This document shows, in pieces, positions 7,198-16,557 of a stretch of 64,000 nucleotides of DNA (position 1 is its first letter; the number at the start of each line of letters is the position of its first letter). A program made the translations under genes and the position numbers. Location of the stretch: NCBI GenBank assembly GCA_017305055.1, contig JAFKMZ010000006.1:1-64000 (forward strand). Direction: 5' to 3'. The stretch comes from Lysobacterales bacterium (lineage in GTDB: Bacteria; Pseudomonadota; Gammaproteobacteria; Xanthomonadales; Rhodanobacteraceae). The notes beneath the pieces were generated by a model. The model had not been told where the DNA came from, did not search any database, and saw nothing but the letters and a program-made list of their open reading frames with translations.

Positions 7198-8748
7198 ATG
7201 CACCGTTTCCTTACGCCGATCGTGGCGGCTGCGCTGGCGCTCGCTCCGCTTGGCGTCATCCACGCCGCACCCGCACCGGCCAAGGCCGGCAGCAGCCATG
7301 CTCCTGCCGCCGTCGAGGCGCCTGTCACCGAAGACAGCACGCGCACGACGCACTCGGTGACCATCGACGGCCGCAAGTACGCATACACGGCCACCGCCGG
7401 TACCTTGACCATCCGCGACGACAAGAACGATCCACGGGCGAGCGTGTTCTACGTCGCCTATACCGTGGGCGACAACGACGGCAGGAACAGCACGCGGCCG
7501 GTGACGTTCCTGTACAACGGCGGCCCCGGTTCGTCGACCCTGTGGCTGCACATGGGATCGCTCGGTCCCGTGCGCGTCGAGACGGACAGCCCCTCCGCGA
7601 CGGGTCCGGCCCCGTACCACGTGATCCCGAACAACGACAGCATGCTGGACAAGACGGATCTGGTCTTCATTGACGCGGTGGGCGCCGGCTACTCGCGGCC
7701 CGTGGGCAAGGCGACCGGCAAGGACTTCTATGGCGTGGATCAGGATATCCACGCGTTCGCGCAGGCGATCGAACGCTACGTGGAGAAGAACCAGCGCTGG
7801 AACTCGCCGAAGTTCCTGTTCGGCGAGAGCTACGGCACCACGCGCAGCGCCGGGCTGGTCGACGCGCTGCAGAACGACGGCATGACGATGAACGGCGTCG
7901 TGCTGCTGTCGTCGATCCTGAACTACGCGATCCGCCTGCCAGGCTACGACGAGCTCTACATCGGCTACATGCCGACCTATGCCGCTGCGGCGTGGTATCA
8001 CGACAAGATTGCCAACAAGCCGGCCAGCCTGCCGGAGTTCATCAAGCAGGTGGAGCAGTGGGCCCGCGGGCCGTACACCGCCGCGCTGGCCAAGGGCAGC
8101 AACCTGCCGGCGGCCGAACTCGACAGCGTGGCGCAGCAGATGGCCGCCTATACGGGCCTCTCGGTGGACTACATCAAGAGCGCGGACCTGCGCGTCGACC
8201 TGGGCCGCTTCCGCAAGGAGCTGCTGCGCGGCCAGCGCTTGACGATCGGCCGCTTCGACAGCCGTTTCACCGGTACCGACCAGGATGCCGCCGGCGAGAA
8301 TCCCGGCTACGACCCGTCGTCCACCGGCATTACCGGTGCCTTCGTGAGCGCGTTCCACAACTACATGACCAATGAGCTCAAGTACCACAGCGCGCTGGAA
8401 TACCGCACGTCTGCCCCCGGTGCCAACCGCAACTGGGACTGGAAGCACAAGGCTCCCGGCATGCAGCGGGAGCTGCCGCTGGCCTATACGGCGATCGACC
8501 TTGCCCACGCGATGCGCACCAATCCGCGCCTGCAGGTGCTGTCGGCGAACGGCTATTACGACATGGCAACGCCGTTCTTCAACACCGAGTACGATCTCGC
8601 GCACATGCAGCTCGATCCGGCGTTGCGGGGCAACGTACACTTCACGTACTACCCCTCGGGGCACATGGTTTACCTCAACGTCGACGCGCTCAAGCAGATG
8701 AAGGCCGACCTGGTGCGTTTCTATGGCACGGCGACAAAAACCCCTTAG
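7198..8748 (+). CDS. secreted serine carboxypeptidase, S10 family
   Basis: This 516-residue protein has a signal peptide ending near IHAAPA (residue 24). The S10 landmarks are complete: TFLYNGGPGSS (residues 103-113, oxyanion loop), the nucleophile S211 in FGESYGTTRS, D455 in NGYYDMATPF and H489 in PSGHMVY. The enzyme should remove C-terminal amino acids from peptides outside the cytoplasm at acidic pH. It is one of several secreted or peptide-directed hydrolases in this stretch (two amidohydrolases upstream, an M1 aminopeptidase downstream), which suggests peptide scavenging. Confidence 0.93.
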   Translation: MHRFLTPIVAAALALAPLGVIHAAPAPAKAGSSHAPAAVEAPVTEDSTRTTHSVTIDGRKYAYTATAGTLTIRDDKNDPRASVFYVAYTVGDNDGRNSTRPVTFLYNGGPGSSTLWLHMGSLGPVRVETDSPSATGPAPYHVIPNNDSMLDKTDLVFIDAVGAGYSRPVGKATGKDFYGVDQDIHAFAQAIERYVEKNQRWNSPKFLFGESYGTTRSAGLVDALQNDGMTMNGVVLLSSILNYAIRLPGYDELYIGYMPTYAAAAWYHDKIANKPASLPEFIKQVEQWARGPYTAALAKGSNLPAAELDSVAQQMAAYTGLSVDYIKSADLRVDLGRFRKELLRGQRLTIGRFDSRFTGTDQDAAGENPGYDPSSTGITGAFVSAFHNYMTNELKYHSALEYRTSAPGANRNWDWKHKAPGMQRELPLAYTAIDLAHAMRTNPRLQVLSANGYYDMATPFFNTEYDLAHMQLDPALRGNVHFTYYPSGHMVYLNVDALKQMKADLVRFYGTATKTP

Positions 8749-8783
8749 CAGCGTCCTGTGCCGGTTGGGAGGCAGTTTGTTGC

Positions 8784-10475
8784 ATGGCTGAAAAGTTGAC
8801 GGGTCCGGTCCCGGCACCGGACGATGGCTCACCCGAGAACCCCGAGCGCCGCCGCCTGCTTGGCGGCGCGACGGTGGCCGCAGCGGCACTGGCACTGGGC
8901 GCAGGCGAAACCGTTGCGGCAGCCGCGGCGCCGGCCGCTGCCAGGGCCGCTGCCGTCAGTGACGCGGCATTGCGCGAACACATCCGGCACGTCGTGGTGT
9001 TGTTTGCCGAGAACCGCAGCTTCAACAACCTGTTCGGCGATTTCCCTGGGCTGCAGCAGCCGCTGGCCAAGGTGCCGGTCGAGGCGCTGCGCCAGCGTGA
9101 CCGCGATGGCAGCGTGCTCGCCACGTTGCCGCCGATCTGGGGCGGCATGGTGCCGCACGCGCAGATCGTCGAGCACCGCAGGTTCCACATCCAGGAAGGC
9201 GATATCAAGAGCCTGCCGAACGGGCCGTTTGCGCTGCGCACGCCTGATGGCGATCCGCTGCCGCAGGGCGTCATCACGCGCAACCTGGTGCACAAGTTCT
9301 ACGAGAACCAGCTGCAGATCAATGGCGGCAGGAACGACGGCTTCGTCGCCTGGGGTGATTCGGGTGCGTTTCCCATGGGCTGGTACGCCGACAGCAAGGT
9401 GAACCTGCGCCTGTGGCAGCTCGCGCGCCAGTTCACCCTGTGCGACAACTTCTTCATGGGCGCGTTTGGCGGCTCGTTCCTCAACCACCAGTACCTGGCC
9501 TGCGCGCAGCCGCCGCATTATGCCAACGCCGACAAGAGCATCTCACGCTTCCAGATCGTGCAGCTGGAGGGCGATGATCCCACCGGCATCCGCCCCAGGC
9601 TGGCGCCGGACGCGCCACGCAGTGCGATGCAGGGGCACGCGAAGTTCGCCACGCCCGACACCATGACCCCGGATTTCTGGGTGGTGAACACCATGGGCCC
9701 GGCCTACGCACCCGCCTTCAGCACCGACCCCAAGAACCCGCTGCTGGCCGACCCGGCCAGTCCCAACACCCTGCCGCCGCAATCGCACCAGACCATTGGC
9801 GATGCGCTCGATGAGGCCAGGGTGGACTGGGCCTGGTACGGCGGCGGCTGGCAGGCGGCGCTCGATGGCAAGGGCGATGGTGGGCCAGATGCCTTCCCCA
9901 AGGTGCCGAATTTCCAGGCCCACCACCAGCCGTTCAACTACTTCAGGCAATATGGCCCCGGCACGGCAGCACGCAAGCAGCACCTGCGCGATGGCGGCGT
10001 GGGCGAGACCTCGCGCACCAACCATTTCCTGGCCGCGGTGGAGTCGGGCACGCTGCCGCCGGTGACGTTCTACAAACCGCAGGGCGACCTCAACATGCAC
10101 GCCGGGTATGCGGACGTCGATTCGGGCGACCGGCATCTGGCGCGGGTGGTCGATGCGCTGCGCAGCAGTCCGCAGTGGCCGAACATGCTGGTCGTGGTCA
10201 CCGTGGACGAGAACGGCGGCTGGTGGGATCACGTGGCGCCGCCCAAGGGCGACCGCTGGGGGCCGGGCACGCGCATCCCGGCGCTGGTGATTTCGCCGTT
10301 TGCGCGGAAAGGCTACGTGGACCACACCATCTACGACACCGGCTCGATCCTGCGCTTCATCACCCGCCGCTTCAGTCTGAAAAAGCTCGCGGGCCTGCGC
10401 ATGCGCGAGGAGGCCATGGTGGCTGCCGGCGGCCCGGCACCGGGTGACCTGACCGCAGCATTGGATCTTGGCTGA
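8784..10475 (+). CDS. Tat-exported phosphoesterase (phospholipase C / AcpA-type acid phosphatase family)
   Basis: This 563-residue protein has a twin-arginine leader, ERRRLLGGATVAAAALALG, at residues 21-39. The catalytic domain (phosphoesterase family PF04185) begins with IRHVVVLFAENRSFNNLFGDF and ends with VVVTVDENGGWWDHVAPP followed by GPGTRIPALVISPFA. Asparagine, serine and the aspartate/glutamate residues of these blocks hold the metal and phosphate. The family includes non-haemolytic phospholipases C and the Francisella acid phosphatase AcpA, and substrate preference cannot be told from sequence. Export folded by Tat fits a metalloenzyme. Confidence 0.88.
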   Translation: MAEKLTGPVPAPDDGSPENPERRRLLGGATVAAAALALGAGETVAAAAAPAAARAAAVSDAALREHIRHVVVLFAENRSFNNLFGDFPGLQQPLAKVPVEALRQRDRDGSVLATLPPIWGGMVPHAQIVEHRRFHIQEGDIKSLPNGPFALRTPDGDPLPQGVITRNLVHKFYENQLQINGGRNDGFVAWGDSGAFPMGWYADSKVNLRLWQLARQFTLCDNFFMGAFGGSFLNHQYLACAQPPHYANADKSISRFQIVQLEGDDPTGIRPRLAPDAPRSAMQGHAKFATPDTMTPDFWVVNTMGPAYAPAFSTDPKNPLLADPASPNTLPPQSHQTIGDALDEARVDWAWYGGGWQAALDGKGDGGPDAFPKVPNFQAHHQPFNYFRQYGPGTAARKQHLRDGGVGETSRTNHFLAAVESGTLPPVTFYKPQGDLNMHAGYADVDSGDRHLARVVDALRSSPQWPNMLVVVTVDENGGWWDHVAPPKGDRWGPGTRIPALVISPFARKGYVDHTIYDTGSILRFITRRFSLKKLAGLRMREEAMVAAGGPAPGDLTAALDLG

Positions 10476-10562
10476 GCGCACGGTTCCAGTACCGCGTCGG
10501 CCTGGTGTGCATGCTGGCCGCTGCGCGCCGAGCTGTAAGCGAGCGGCCCGGGGCTGCTGACG

Positions 10563-12368
10563 ATGGCCACCGACCCGCATTCCTTTGCGCAGCCCGATCG
10601 GGTGCGAATGACCCATCTGGACCTGGAGCTTGCGCTCGACTTTGCGCAGCGCCAGCTGGCGGGCCATGCCACGTTGCGGCTGGACTGGCTCGCTCCGGCT
10701 GCTGCCGCGCTGCTGCTGGATACGCGCGATCTCGACCTCGAGCGGGTCGAGGCCGTCACCGCCGATGGCCAGGTGCAGACGCTGGCCTGGTCACTGGGTG
10801 CGCGCGACGAAAAACTGGGCCGTGCCTTGCGCATCGAGGCGCCGCAGCGGCCGGCCCACGTGCGCATCCACTATCGGACCTCGGCCCACGCCTCAGGCCT
10901 GCAATGGCTGGGCCCCGAGCAGACCGCCGACCACACGGCGCCGTTCATGTTCTCGCAGTCGGAAGCGATCCACGCCCGCTCGTGGGTGCCGCTGCAGGAT
11001 ACGCCCGCCGTACGCTTCACCTATGCCGCGCACATACGGGCACCGCGCGGGTTGCGCGTGGTGATGAGCGCGCTGGGCGAGGCCGGGCATGCGCTGGACG
11101 GCGAGTTCCGCTTTGCCCAGCCGCATCCCGTCCCGTCCTACCTGCTGGCGATTGCCGCCGGCGCACTGGCCGTGCGCGATACCGGCCCGCGTTCGGCCGT
11201 CTATGCCGAGCCGTCGGTGGTGGAGCTGGCGGCGCGTGAATTCGCGGACACCGAACGGTTCATCGCCAGCACCGAGCAGCTGTATGGCCCGTATCGCTGG
11301 GGACGCTACGACCTCCTGGTGCTGCCGCCCTCGTTTCCGTTCGGCGGCATGGAAAATCCCAACATGACCTTTGCCACGCCTACCGTGCTGGTGGGCGACA
11401 AGAGCCTGGTCTCGCTGGTCGCGCACGAACTGGCGCATTCCTGGTCCGGCAACCTGGTCACCGCCGCCACCTGGCGCGACATCTGGCTCAACGAAGGTTT
11501 CACCACCTATGTCCAGGACCGTATCACCGAGGCGGTCTACGGCAAGGCGCTGGCCGACGAGGAGGCGCTCCTCGCCGCGCGCGACCTGCAGAAAAAATTG
11601 CCCGTCATCGCCGCCAACCTGCAAAAGCTCGCGCCCGACCCGGACGGCCTCGCCGCGGACGACACATTGGGTGTGGTGGCCTACCACAAGGGCGCCTGGT
11701 TCCTGCGCACCCTGGAGGCGCGCTACGGACGCCAGCTGCTCGATGCCTGGCTGCGCGGCTATTTCGATCACTTTGCGTACTGCAGCATCTGCACCGAGGA
11801 CATGCTGGCCTACCTGAAAGCAAGCTTGGTGGACCGCCATCCTGGGCGCATGGGCTGGGACGAGGTGCTGGCCTGGGTTTACCAGCCGGGCATCCCGGCC
11901 GACGCGCCGCTGCCGGAGTCGCCGCGCTTCGCGATGATCGACGCCGCGCGCCACGACTTCCTGGCTGGCGACATCGACGCTGCCGGGCTCGACGCGCACG
12001 CATGGAATACCCAGGAATGGATGTACTTCCTGGATCGCCTGCCGGATGTCGCACCGCTGGAAAAGCTCGAGCAGCTCGATGCGGCCTGGCAGCTCACCGG
12101 CACAGCGAATGCCGAGATCGGCATGCGCTGGTACGTGCACGCCATTGCCGGCGGCTACCAGGCGGCGTGGCCGGCAGCCGGCGAGCACATGCGCCGCATC
12201 GGCCGGCTGTACCTGACGACTCCGCTGTACAAGGCCTTGGCCAGGACTCCGGCCGGGCTCGCCTACGCCGAGCAGGTCTATGCCACGGCGTCGTCGGGTT
12301 ACCACCCGCTGACCCAGGCCGCCGTCGCGGCAATCATTGCCGACGTCAAGTCGCTGCCTCGCGCCTGA
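10563..12368 (+). CDS. M1-family metallo-aminopeptidase (leukotriene A4 hydrolase-like)
   Basis: This 601-residue protein lacks a signal peptide, so it is probably cytoplasmic. It shows the M1 exopeptidase motif GGMENP (261-266) and the zinc site HELAHSW (H288, E289, H292) with the third ligand E311 in LNEGFTTY. The C-terminal 200 residues match the helical leukotriene-A4-hydrolase C-terminal domain. Bacterial relatives are cold-active aminopeptidases that trim N-terminal residues from peptides. Epoxide hydrolase activity is a vertebrate feature and is not claimed here. Confidence 0.92.
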   Translation: MATDPHSFAQPDRVRMTHLDLELALDFAQRQLAGHATLRLDWLAPAAAALLLDTRDLDLERVEAVTADGQVQTLAWSLGARDEKLGRALRIEAPQRPAHVRIHYRTSAHASGLQWLGPEQTADHTAPFMFSQSEAIHARSWVPLQDTPAVRFTYAAHIRAPRGLRVVMSALGEAGHALDGEFRFAQPHPVPSYLLAIAAGALAVRDTGPRSAVYAEPSVVELAAREFADTERFIASTEQLYGPYRWGRYDLLVLPPSFPFGGMENPNMTFATPTVLVGDKSLVSLVAHELAHSWSGNLVTAATWRDIWLNEGFTTYVQDRITEAVYGKALADEEALLAARDLQKKLPVIAANLQKLAPDPDGLAADDTLGVVAYHKGAWFLRTLEARYGRQLLDAWLRGYFDHFAYCSICTEDMLAYLKASLVDRHPGRMGWDEVLAWVYQPGIPADAPLPESPRFAMIDAARHDFLAGDIDAAGLDAHAWNTQEWMYFLDRLPDVAPLEKLEQLDAAWQLTGTANAEIGMRWYVHAIAGGYQAAWPAAGEHMRRIGRLYLTTPLYKALARTPAGLAYAEQVYATASSGYHPLTQAAVAAIIADVKSLPRA

Positions 12369-12678
12369 GCACATCGAATTCAGGCGTTGTGGGCATACCT
12401 TGATTCTTGATGCGGACGTCGCTTCGACCACGTCGCGAAAAGCAGGGTGTCCCTATGATGGAGCGCCTATCCCGGTGCTGCACGCTCCTCACAGGCGCGG
12501 CTCCGCTGTCGGATGCGGGTTTGAGGCATCCAAAATCCTCCATTTGTCGTATCAGGTGGATGAGGAGGCTGAAAATTCGTCGCGCATACCGTGACCACCT
12601 CTCCTCGAGCGAGACCTGCGTAGAATGAACCCAGACAAGCAGATCGCCCAGGTCACGCCCTTGCGGGGGATTCTAAGC

Positions 12679-13257
12679 GTGCCTAACGCCGCAAACGACA
12701 CCGCACTGGATGCACAGTACTGGTCGACGCAAATGGCTGCCGTGTCGGTGCATCGCGACCGCGCCAGTTTCATGTGCGTCTACGACTATTTTGCCCCGCG
12801 GCTGCAGCGCTACCTGCGCAACATGCACGTGCCGGAGTCGATGGCCGACGAACTCGTGCAGGAGGCGTTGTTGATCTTGTGGCGCAAGGCCGACACGTTT
12901 GATCCTGCGCGGGCCAGCCTGGCAACTTGGCTGTACCGGGTGGCGCGCAATCTGTACATCGACCACGTCCGCAAAGAACCGCACTGGCTGCCTGTGCAGG
13001 AGGGACTGGACCGGCTCGATCGTGCCGAATCCGATCGGCGCGATTCGCAGCCGGAATCGATTTTCGATCAAGACCTGTTGAGGCAGGCAATCGACCACCT
13101 TCCACCAATGCAGGCCAAACTGGTGCGCATGTCTTATCTCGAAAGTAAAACGCACAGTGAGATTTCGCGGGAACTGGATATGCCGCTGGGCTCGGTCAAG
13201 TCTTCGCTACGGCGTTCGTTTGCGAAACTGCAAGGCAGCATGGGGGCCCCGCGATGA
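12679..13257 (+). CDS. ECF11-type RNA polymerase sigma factor partnered with ChrR
   Basis: This protein has 192 residues from the GTG at 12679. That start has a GGGGGA ribosome site eight bases upstream; an in-frame ATG at 12625 would add 18 residues read from poorly biased codons, so I prefer the GTG. Sigma region 2 is RASFMCVYDYFAPRLQRYL through ATWLYRVARNLYIDHVRK, and region 4 is MSYLESKTHSEISRELDMPLGSVKSSLRRS. The next gene starts inside the stop codon (ATGA) and encodes a ChrR anti-sigma factor, the pairing that defines ECF11. In Rhodobacter sphaeroides this sigma factor drives the singlet-oxygen response. The photolyase and lipid genes that follow are its likely targets. Confidence 0.93.
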   Translation: MPNAANDTALDAQYWSTQMAAVSVHRDRASFMCVYDYFAPRLQRYLRNMHVPESMADELVQEALLILWRKADTFDPARASLATWLYRVARNLYIDHVRKEPHWLPVQEGLDRLDRAESDRRDSQPESIFDQDLLRQAIDHLPPMQAKLVRMSYLESKTHSEISRELDMPLGSVKSSLRRSFAKLQGSMGAPR

Positions 13258-13916
13258 AGCCGAATCACCATCTCGACGATGCCACGTTGCTCAGCTATTC
13301 GGCGGGCGCATTGCCGACGGCGCTGGCGGTGGTCGCTTCCTCGCATCTCGAACGTTGCAAAACGTGCCGTGAGCAGCTGCGCGACGCCGACCAGATTGGT
13401 GGCGCACTCATGCAGCAACAGCGTGTGGGGACGCCGGCGCCGGTTGCACGCGCTGCCATGCTCGCGCTGCTCGAGGATGAGCAGCAGGGGGGGCCTGTGA
13501 CCCTATCCACCGACATGGTGGAAGAGCGTGATCCGGACCGCCTGCCTGGCGCACTGCATCCATGGTTCGGCAATTCCATGCGCGCCTTGCAGTGGCGCCG
13601 CGTCGCGCCGGGCGTGCAACGTATCCTGGCCAAGGACGTGCGCGGTGGCGACCTGATGTTGTTGCGCATTGCGCCGGGCAGCAAACTGCCCCTGCACAGC
13701 CACGGCGGCAACGAGCTGACCATGATCCTGGATGGCGCCTACGACGACTTGCTCGGTCACTTCGGGCCGGGCGACGTGGCCGATCTGGATGGCGAAACGC
13801 TGCATCAGCCAGTGACCTCTCCGGGTGTCCCATGCATTTGCGTGGCCGCCACCGATGCGCCGCTGGTCTTTTCCGGCTGGCTGGCGCGCACATTGCAACC
13901 CCTGTTCGGATTCTGA
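13254..13916 (+). CDS. chrR: ChrR-type zinc-binding anti-sigma factor with cupin domain
   Basis: This 220-residue protein has an N-terminal zinc anti-sigma domain whose ligands sit at H6, H31, C35 and C38 (SSHLERCKTCRE). These are the same positions as the zinc ligands reported for R. sphaeroides ChrR. The C-terminal cupin domain carries H148, H150, E154 (LHSHGGNE) and H184, a second metal site needed there for the response to singlet oxygen. It holds the sigma factor inactive and releases it on photo-oxidative stress. Start and stop overlap with the sigma gene, giving equal production. Confidence 0.94.
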   Translation: MKPNHHLDDATLLSYSAGALPTALAVVASSHLERCKTCREQLRDADQIGGALMQQQRVGTPAPVARAAMLALLEDEQQGGPVTLSTDMVEERDPDRLPGALHPWFGNSMRALQWRRVAPGVQRILAKDVRGGDLMLLRIAPGSKLPLHSHGGNELTMILDGAYDDLLGHFGPGDVADLDGETLHQPVTSPGVPCICVAATDAPLVFSGWLARTLQPLFGF

Positions 13917-13947
13917 GTGTGCTGTGGTTGCGACGGTGCGTACTTCC

Positions 13948-15360
13948 GTGAGCACGGCGCTGGTGTGGTTTCGGCGCGATTTGCGCTTGGCGGACAATCC
14001 CGCGTGGAGTGCCGCTTGTGCCGAACACACTCGGGTGCTGCCGGTCTACATCCACGGCGAGGACGATGGCCCGTGGAGCCCGGGTGCCGCCAGCCGCTGG
14101 TGGCTGCATCATTCGCTGCACGCGTTGGACAGGGATTTGCGTGACGCGGGTGGAGCGTTGCACTTGAGCCGTGGCGAGCCATTGCATGCGTTGCGCCAAT
14201 TGATTGCGCGGAGCGGAGCCAGCGCGGTGTACTGGAACCGGCTGTACGAACCAGCTGCGATCGAGCGCGATGTCCAGATCAAGAGCGCGCTGCGGGAAGA
14301 GGGTGTCGGCGTGCATAGTCAGAATGCCGCGCTCTGGTTTGAGCCGTGGCAGATCGCGACCCAAAAGGGACAGCCATACAAGGTGTTTACGCCGTATTGG
14401 CGCAACCTGCGTCCGCGGCTGCAGCCGAGCAAACCGTTGCTGGCGCCACACGTGCCGGACGGGCACGCGTTGCCGAATGGCCTTTCGCTCGCGGCCCTGG
14501 GCTTGCTGCCGCGCGTCGACTGGGCTGGCGGCTTGCGGGAAAACTGGCGGCCGGGTGAAGCTGGCGCGCGTGAGTTGCTGGAGGTGTTCCTTGACGATGC
14601 CATTGGCGCCTACGCACACGCACGCGACTTGCCGGCGCGTCACGGCACCTCGCGACTGTCGCCGCACCTGCACTTTGGTGAAATCTCGCCACGGCAGATC
14701 CATTACGCATTGGAGCGTCACGCCTGCGCTGCCGATGTCAAACATCGACCCGATATCGAGCCCTACCTGCGCCAACTGGGCTGGCGCGAGTTCGCCCACC
14801 ACCTGCTGTACCACTTTCCGCTCACGCCGGCCGCCAACTTCAATCCACGCTTCAACAACTTTTCGTGGGCGCCGGACGATCCTTCGATGATCCGGCGCTG
14901 GCAGGAGGGTCGCACCGGCATTCCGTTGGTCGACGCCGGCATGCGCGAGCTGTGGCACACCGGCTGGATACACAACCGCGTGCGCATGATCGTGGGGAGC
15001 TTCTTGACCAAGAATCTACGCCAGCACTGGCAGCAGGGAGCGCGCTGGTTCTGGGACACATTGGTCGACGCGGATCTCGCCAGCAATACGCTGGGCTGGC
15101 AATGGATTGCCGGCTGCGGCGCCGATGCGGCACCGTACTTCCGTGTTTTCAATCCCGTCACGCAGGCAAAGAAGTTTGATCCCGATGGCATGTACCTTCG
15201 CCATTGGTTACCCGAGCTCGCCGACGCGCCGTTGGCGTTGTTGCATGAGCCGTGGAAGTCCGAAGCACTGCTCACGCGCAGCGGCTATCCGCCACCGCTG
15301 GTTGTTCTCGGGAAGTCACGACTGCAGGCGTTGGATGCTTATGGCGCGCTTGCGCGCTGA
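13948..15360 (+). CDS. phrB: class I CPD photolyase
   Basis: This protein has about 470 residues. The GTG at 13948 gives MSTALVWFRRDLRLADNPAW, the usual photolyase start, but GTG codons at 13924 and 13936 are possible. The N-terminal alpha/beta domain for the antenna cofactor is followed by the FAD domain with GTSRLSPHLHFGEIS, GWREFAHHLLYHFP, NPRFNNFSW and NTLGWQWIAGCGADAAPYF. It repairs cyclobutane pyrimidine dimers using blue light. It directly follows chrR, as the photolyase gene follows the sigma/ChrR targets in other ECF11 regulons. Confidence 0.95.
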   Translation: MSTALVWFRRDLRLADNPAWSAACAEHTRVLPVYIHGEDDGPWSPGAASRWWLHHSLHALDRDLRDAGGALHLSRGEPLHALRQLIARSGASAVYWNRLYEPAAIERDVQIKSALREEGVGVHSQNAALWFEPWQIATQKGQPYKVFTPYWRNLRPRLQPSKPLLAPHVPDGHALPNGLSLAALGLLPRVDWAGGLRENWRPGEAGARELLEVFLDDAIGAYAHARDLPARHGTSRLSPHLHFGEISPRQIHYALERHACAADVKHRPDIEPYLRQLGWREFAHHLLYHFPLTPAANFNPRFNNFSWAPDDPSMIRRWQEGRTGIPLVDAGMRELWHTGWIHNRVRMIVGSFLTKNLRQHWQQGARWFWDTLVDADLASNTLGWQWIAGCGADAAPYFRVFNPVTQAKKFDPDGMYLRHWLPELADAPLALLHEPWKSEALLTRSGYPPPLVVLGKSRLQALDAYGALAR

Positions 15361-15444
15361 CATCCTGTCTGCTGCGTTGACGTAACTTGTGCGGTGTCTC
15401 AGCGAATGTAATGACGGATACCATCTCCAACACCCGGATGCTTC

Positions 15445-16557
15445 ATGTCTGAAATCGAACCTGGCGCCACGTCTTCAACTCACCGCCGCGCGTGGCCGGC
15501 GCTGCTTTCCATCACGCTGATCGTCGCGGCTGTCGCCTTGGCGTTCGCATGGGTCGCGGGCTGGTTGACACCGGGTCGGCTCACGCCACAGCGCTTTACC
15601 AACGCCATCGAAGCCGGCAACGGGCAGATCTACCGCGGATTCCGGCGCGCGCATGCGAAGGGCGTCTGCGTGGCTGGCTATTTCGAGGGAAGTGGGAAGG
15701 GCGTGGCGCTCTCCAGCGCGGCCTTGTTTGCCCCTGTGCGCACGCCGTTCGTTGGCCGCTTGTCCATCGGCGGCGGGTCGCCGTACGGGTTGGATGGCAA
15801 GGCGCGCGTGCGCAGCATGGCCCTGCAATTGAACAGCGCCGACGGCCAGCAGTGGCGCATGGCAATGAACAGCTTCCCGTTCTTCGCTGTGTCCTCGGTG
15901 CAGGCGTTCTACGAGCAGACGGTGGCCAATGCGCCCGATCCCACCACCGGCACGCCTGACCCCGCCAAGCAGGCGGCATTCGCCACGGCCCATCCCGAGT
16001 TTGCGCGCTTCGCGGATTGGGCGAAGACGGCACCGTGGTCGACCAGTTGGGCAAACACCACGTTCAACGGCGTCAACGCGTTTCGCTTTATCAATGGCTC
16101 CGGCGAAATACACAACGTACGCTGGTCAATGTTGCCGCAGACTGCCTTCGAGGCGATGACGCCGGAGCAGCGCGCCACTGTCGACAGTGATTTCCTGAGC
16201 GAAGACCTGCAGCGGCGGCTGGTGCAGGCACCTTTGCGCTGGACGATGTTGGTCATCGTGGCGCAGCCGGGCGATCCCACCAGCGACCCGTCACAGGCGT
16301 GGCCCGACTATCGGCAGCATGTGGACGTCGGTACGGTTGTCATCGAAAGCTCGACACCGCAGGACACCGGCGCTTGCCGCGACATCAACTACGACCCGCT
16401 GGTACTGCCCACCGGTGTCACTGGCTCGGATGATCCGATCCTCGCTGCGCGTTCGGCCGTATACGCAGTGTCGTTCAACCGTCGCGAACATGACATTGCC
16501 ACTGGCAAGGCAGCCGCTGCCACCGGCGATGCCAAGGCGCAGGGGCGCAGGCCATGA
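15445..16557 (+). CDS. membrane-anchored catalase-family peroxidase
   Basis: This 370-residue protein has a single N-terminal membrane helix (about residues 19-40) and the compact catalase-like fold of the SrpA type. The catalytic histidine is H70 in RGFRRAHAKG, with the asparagine in MAMNSFPFF as its partner. It lacks the C-terminal domain of full catalases, so peroxidase activity on hydrogen or lipid peroxides at the periplasmic face is more likely than high-rate catalase activity. The gene ends in an ATGA overlap with a cytochrome b561 gene, which suggests that the cytochrome supplies electrons. Confidence 0.88.
   Translation: MSEIEPGATSSTHRRAWPALLSITLIVAAVALAFAWVAGWLTPGRLTPQRFTNAIEAGNGQIYRGFRRAHAKGVCVAGYFEGSGKGVALSSAALFAPVRTPFVGRLSIGGGSPYGLDGKARVRSMALQLNSADGQQWRMAMNSFPFFAVSSVQAFYEQTVANAPDPTTGTPDPAKQAAFATAHPEFARFADWAKTAPWSTSWANTTFNGVNAFRFINGSGEIHNVRWSMLPQTAFEAMTPEQRATVDSDFLSEDLQRRLVQAPLRWTMLVIVAQPGDPTSDPSQAWPDYRQHVDVGTVVIESSTPQDTGACRDINYDPLVLPTGVTGSDDPILAARSAVYAVSFNRREHDIATGKAAAATGDAKAQGRRP

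Noticed and set aside
12369-12678. ECF11 autoregulatory promoter before the sigma gene
   Set aside because: TGACCA at about 12591 and CGTAGA at about 12616 are suggestive, but the spacing (21) and the -35 sequence differ from the known TGATC-type consensus, so it is not annotated.
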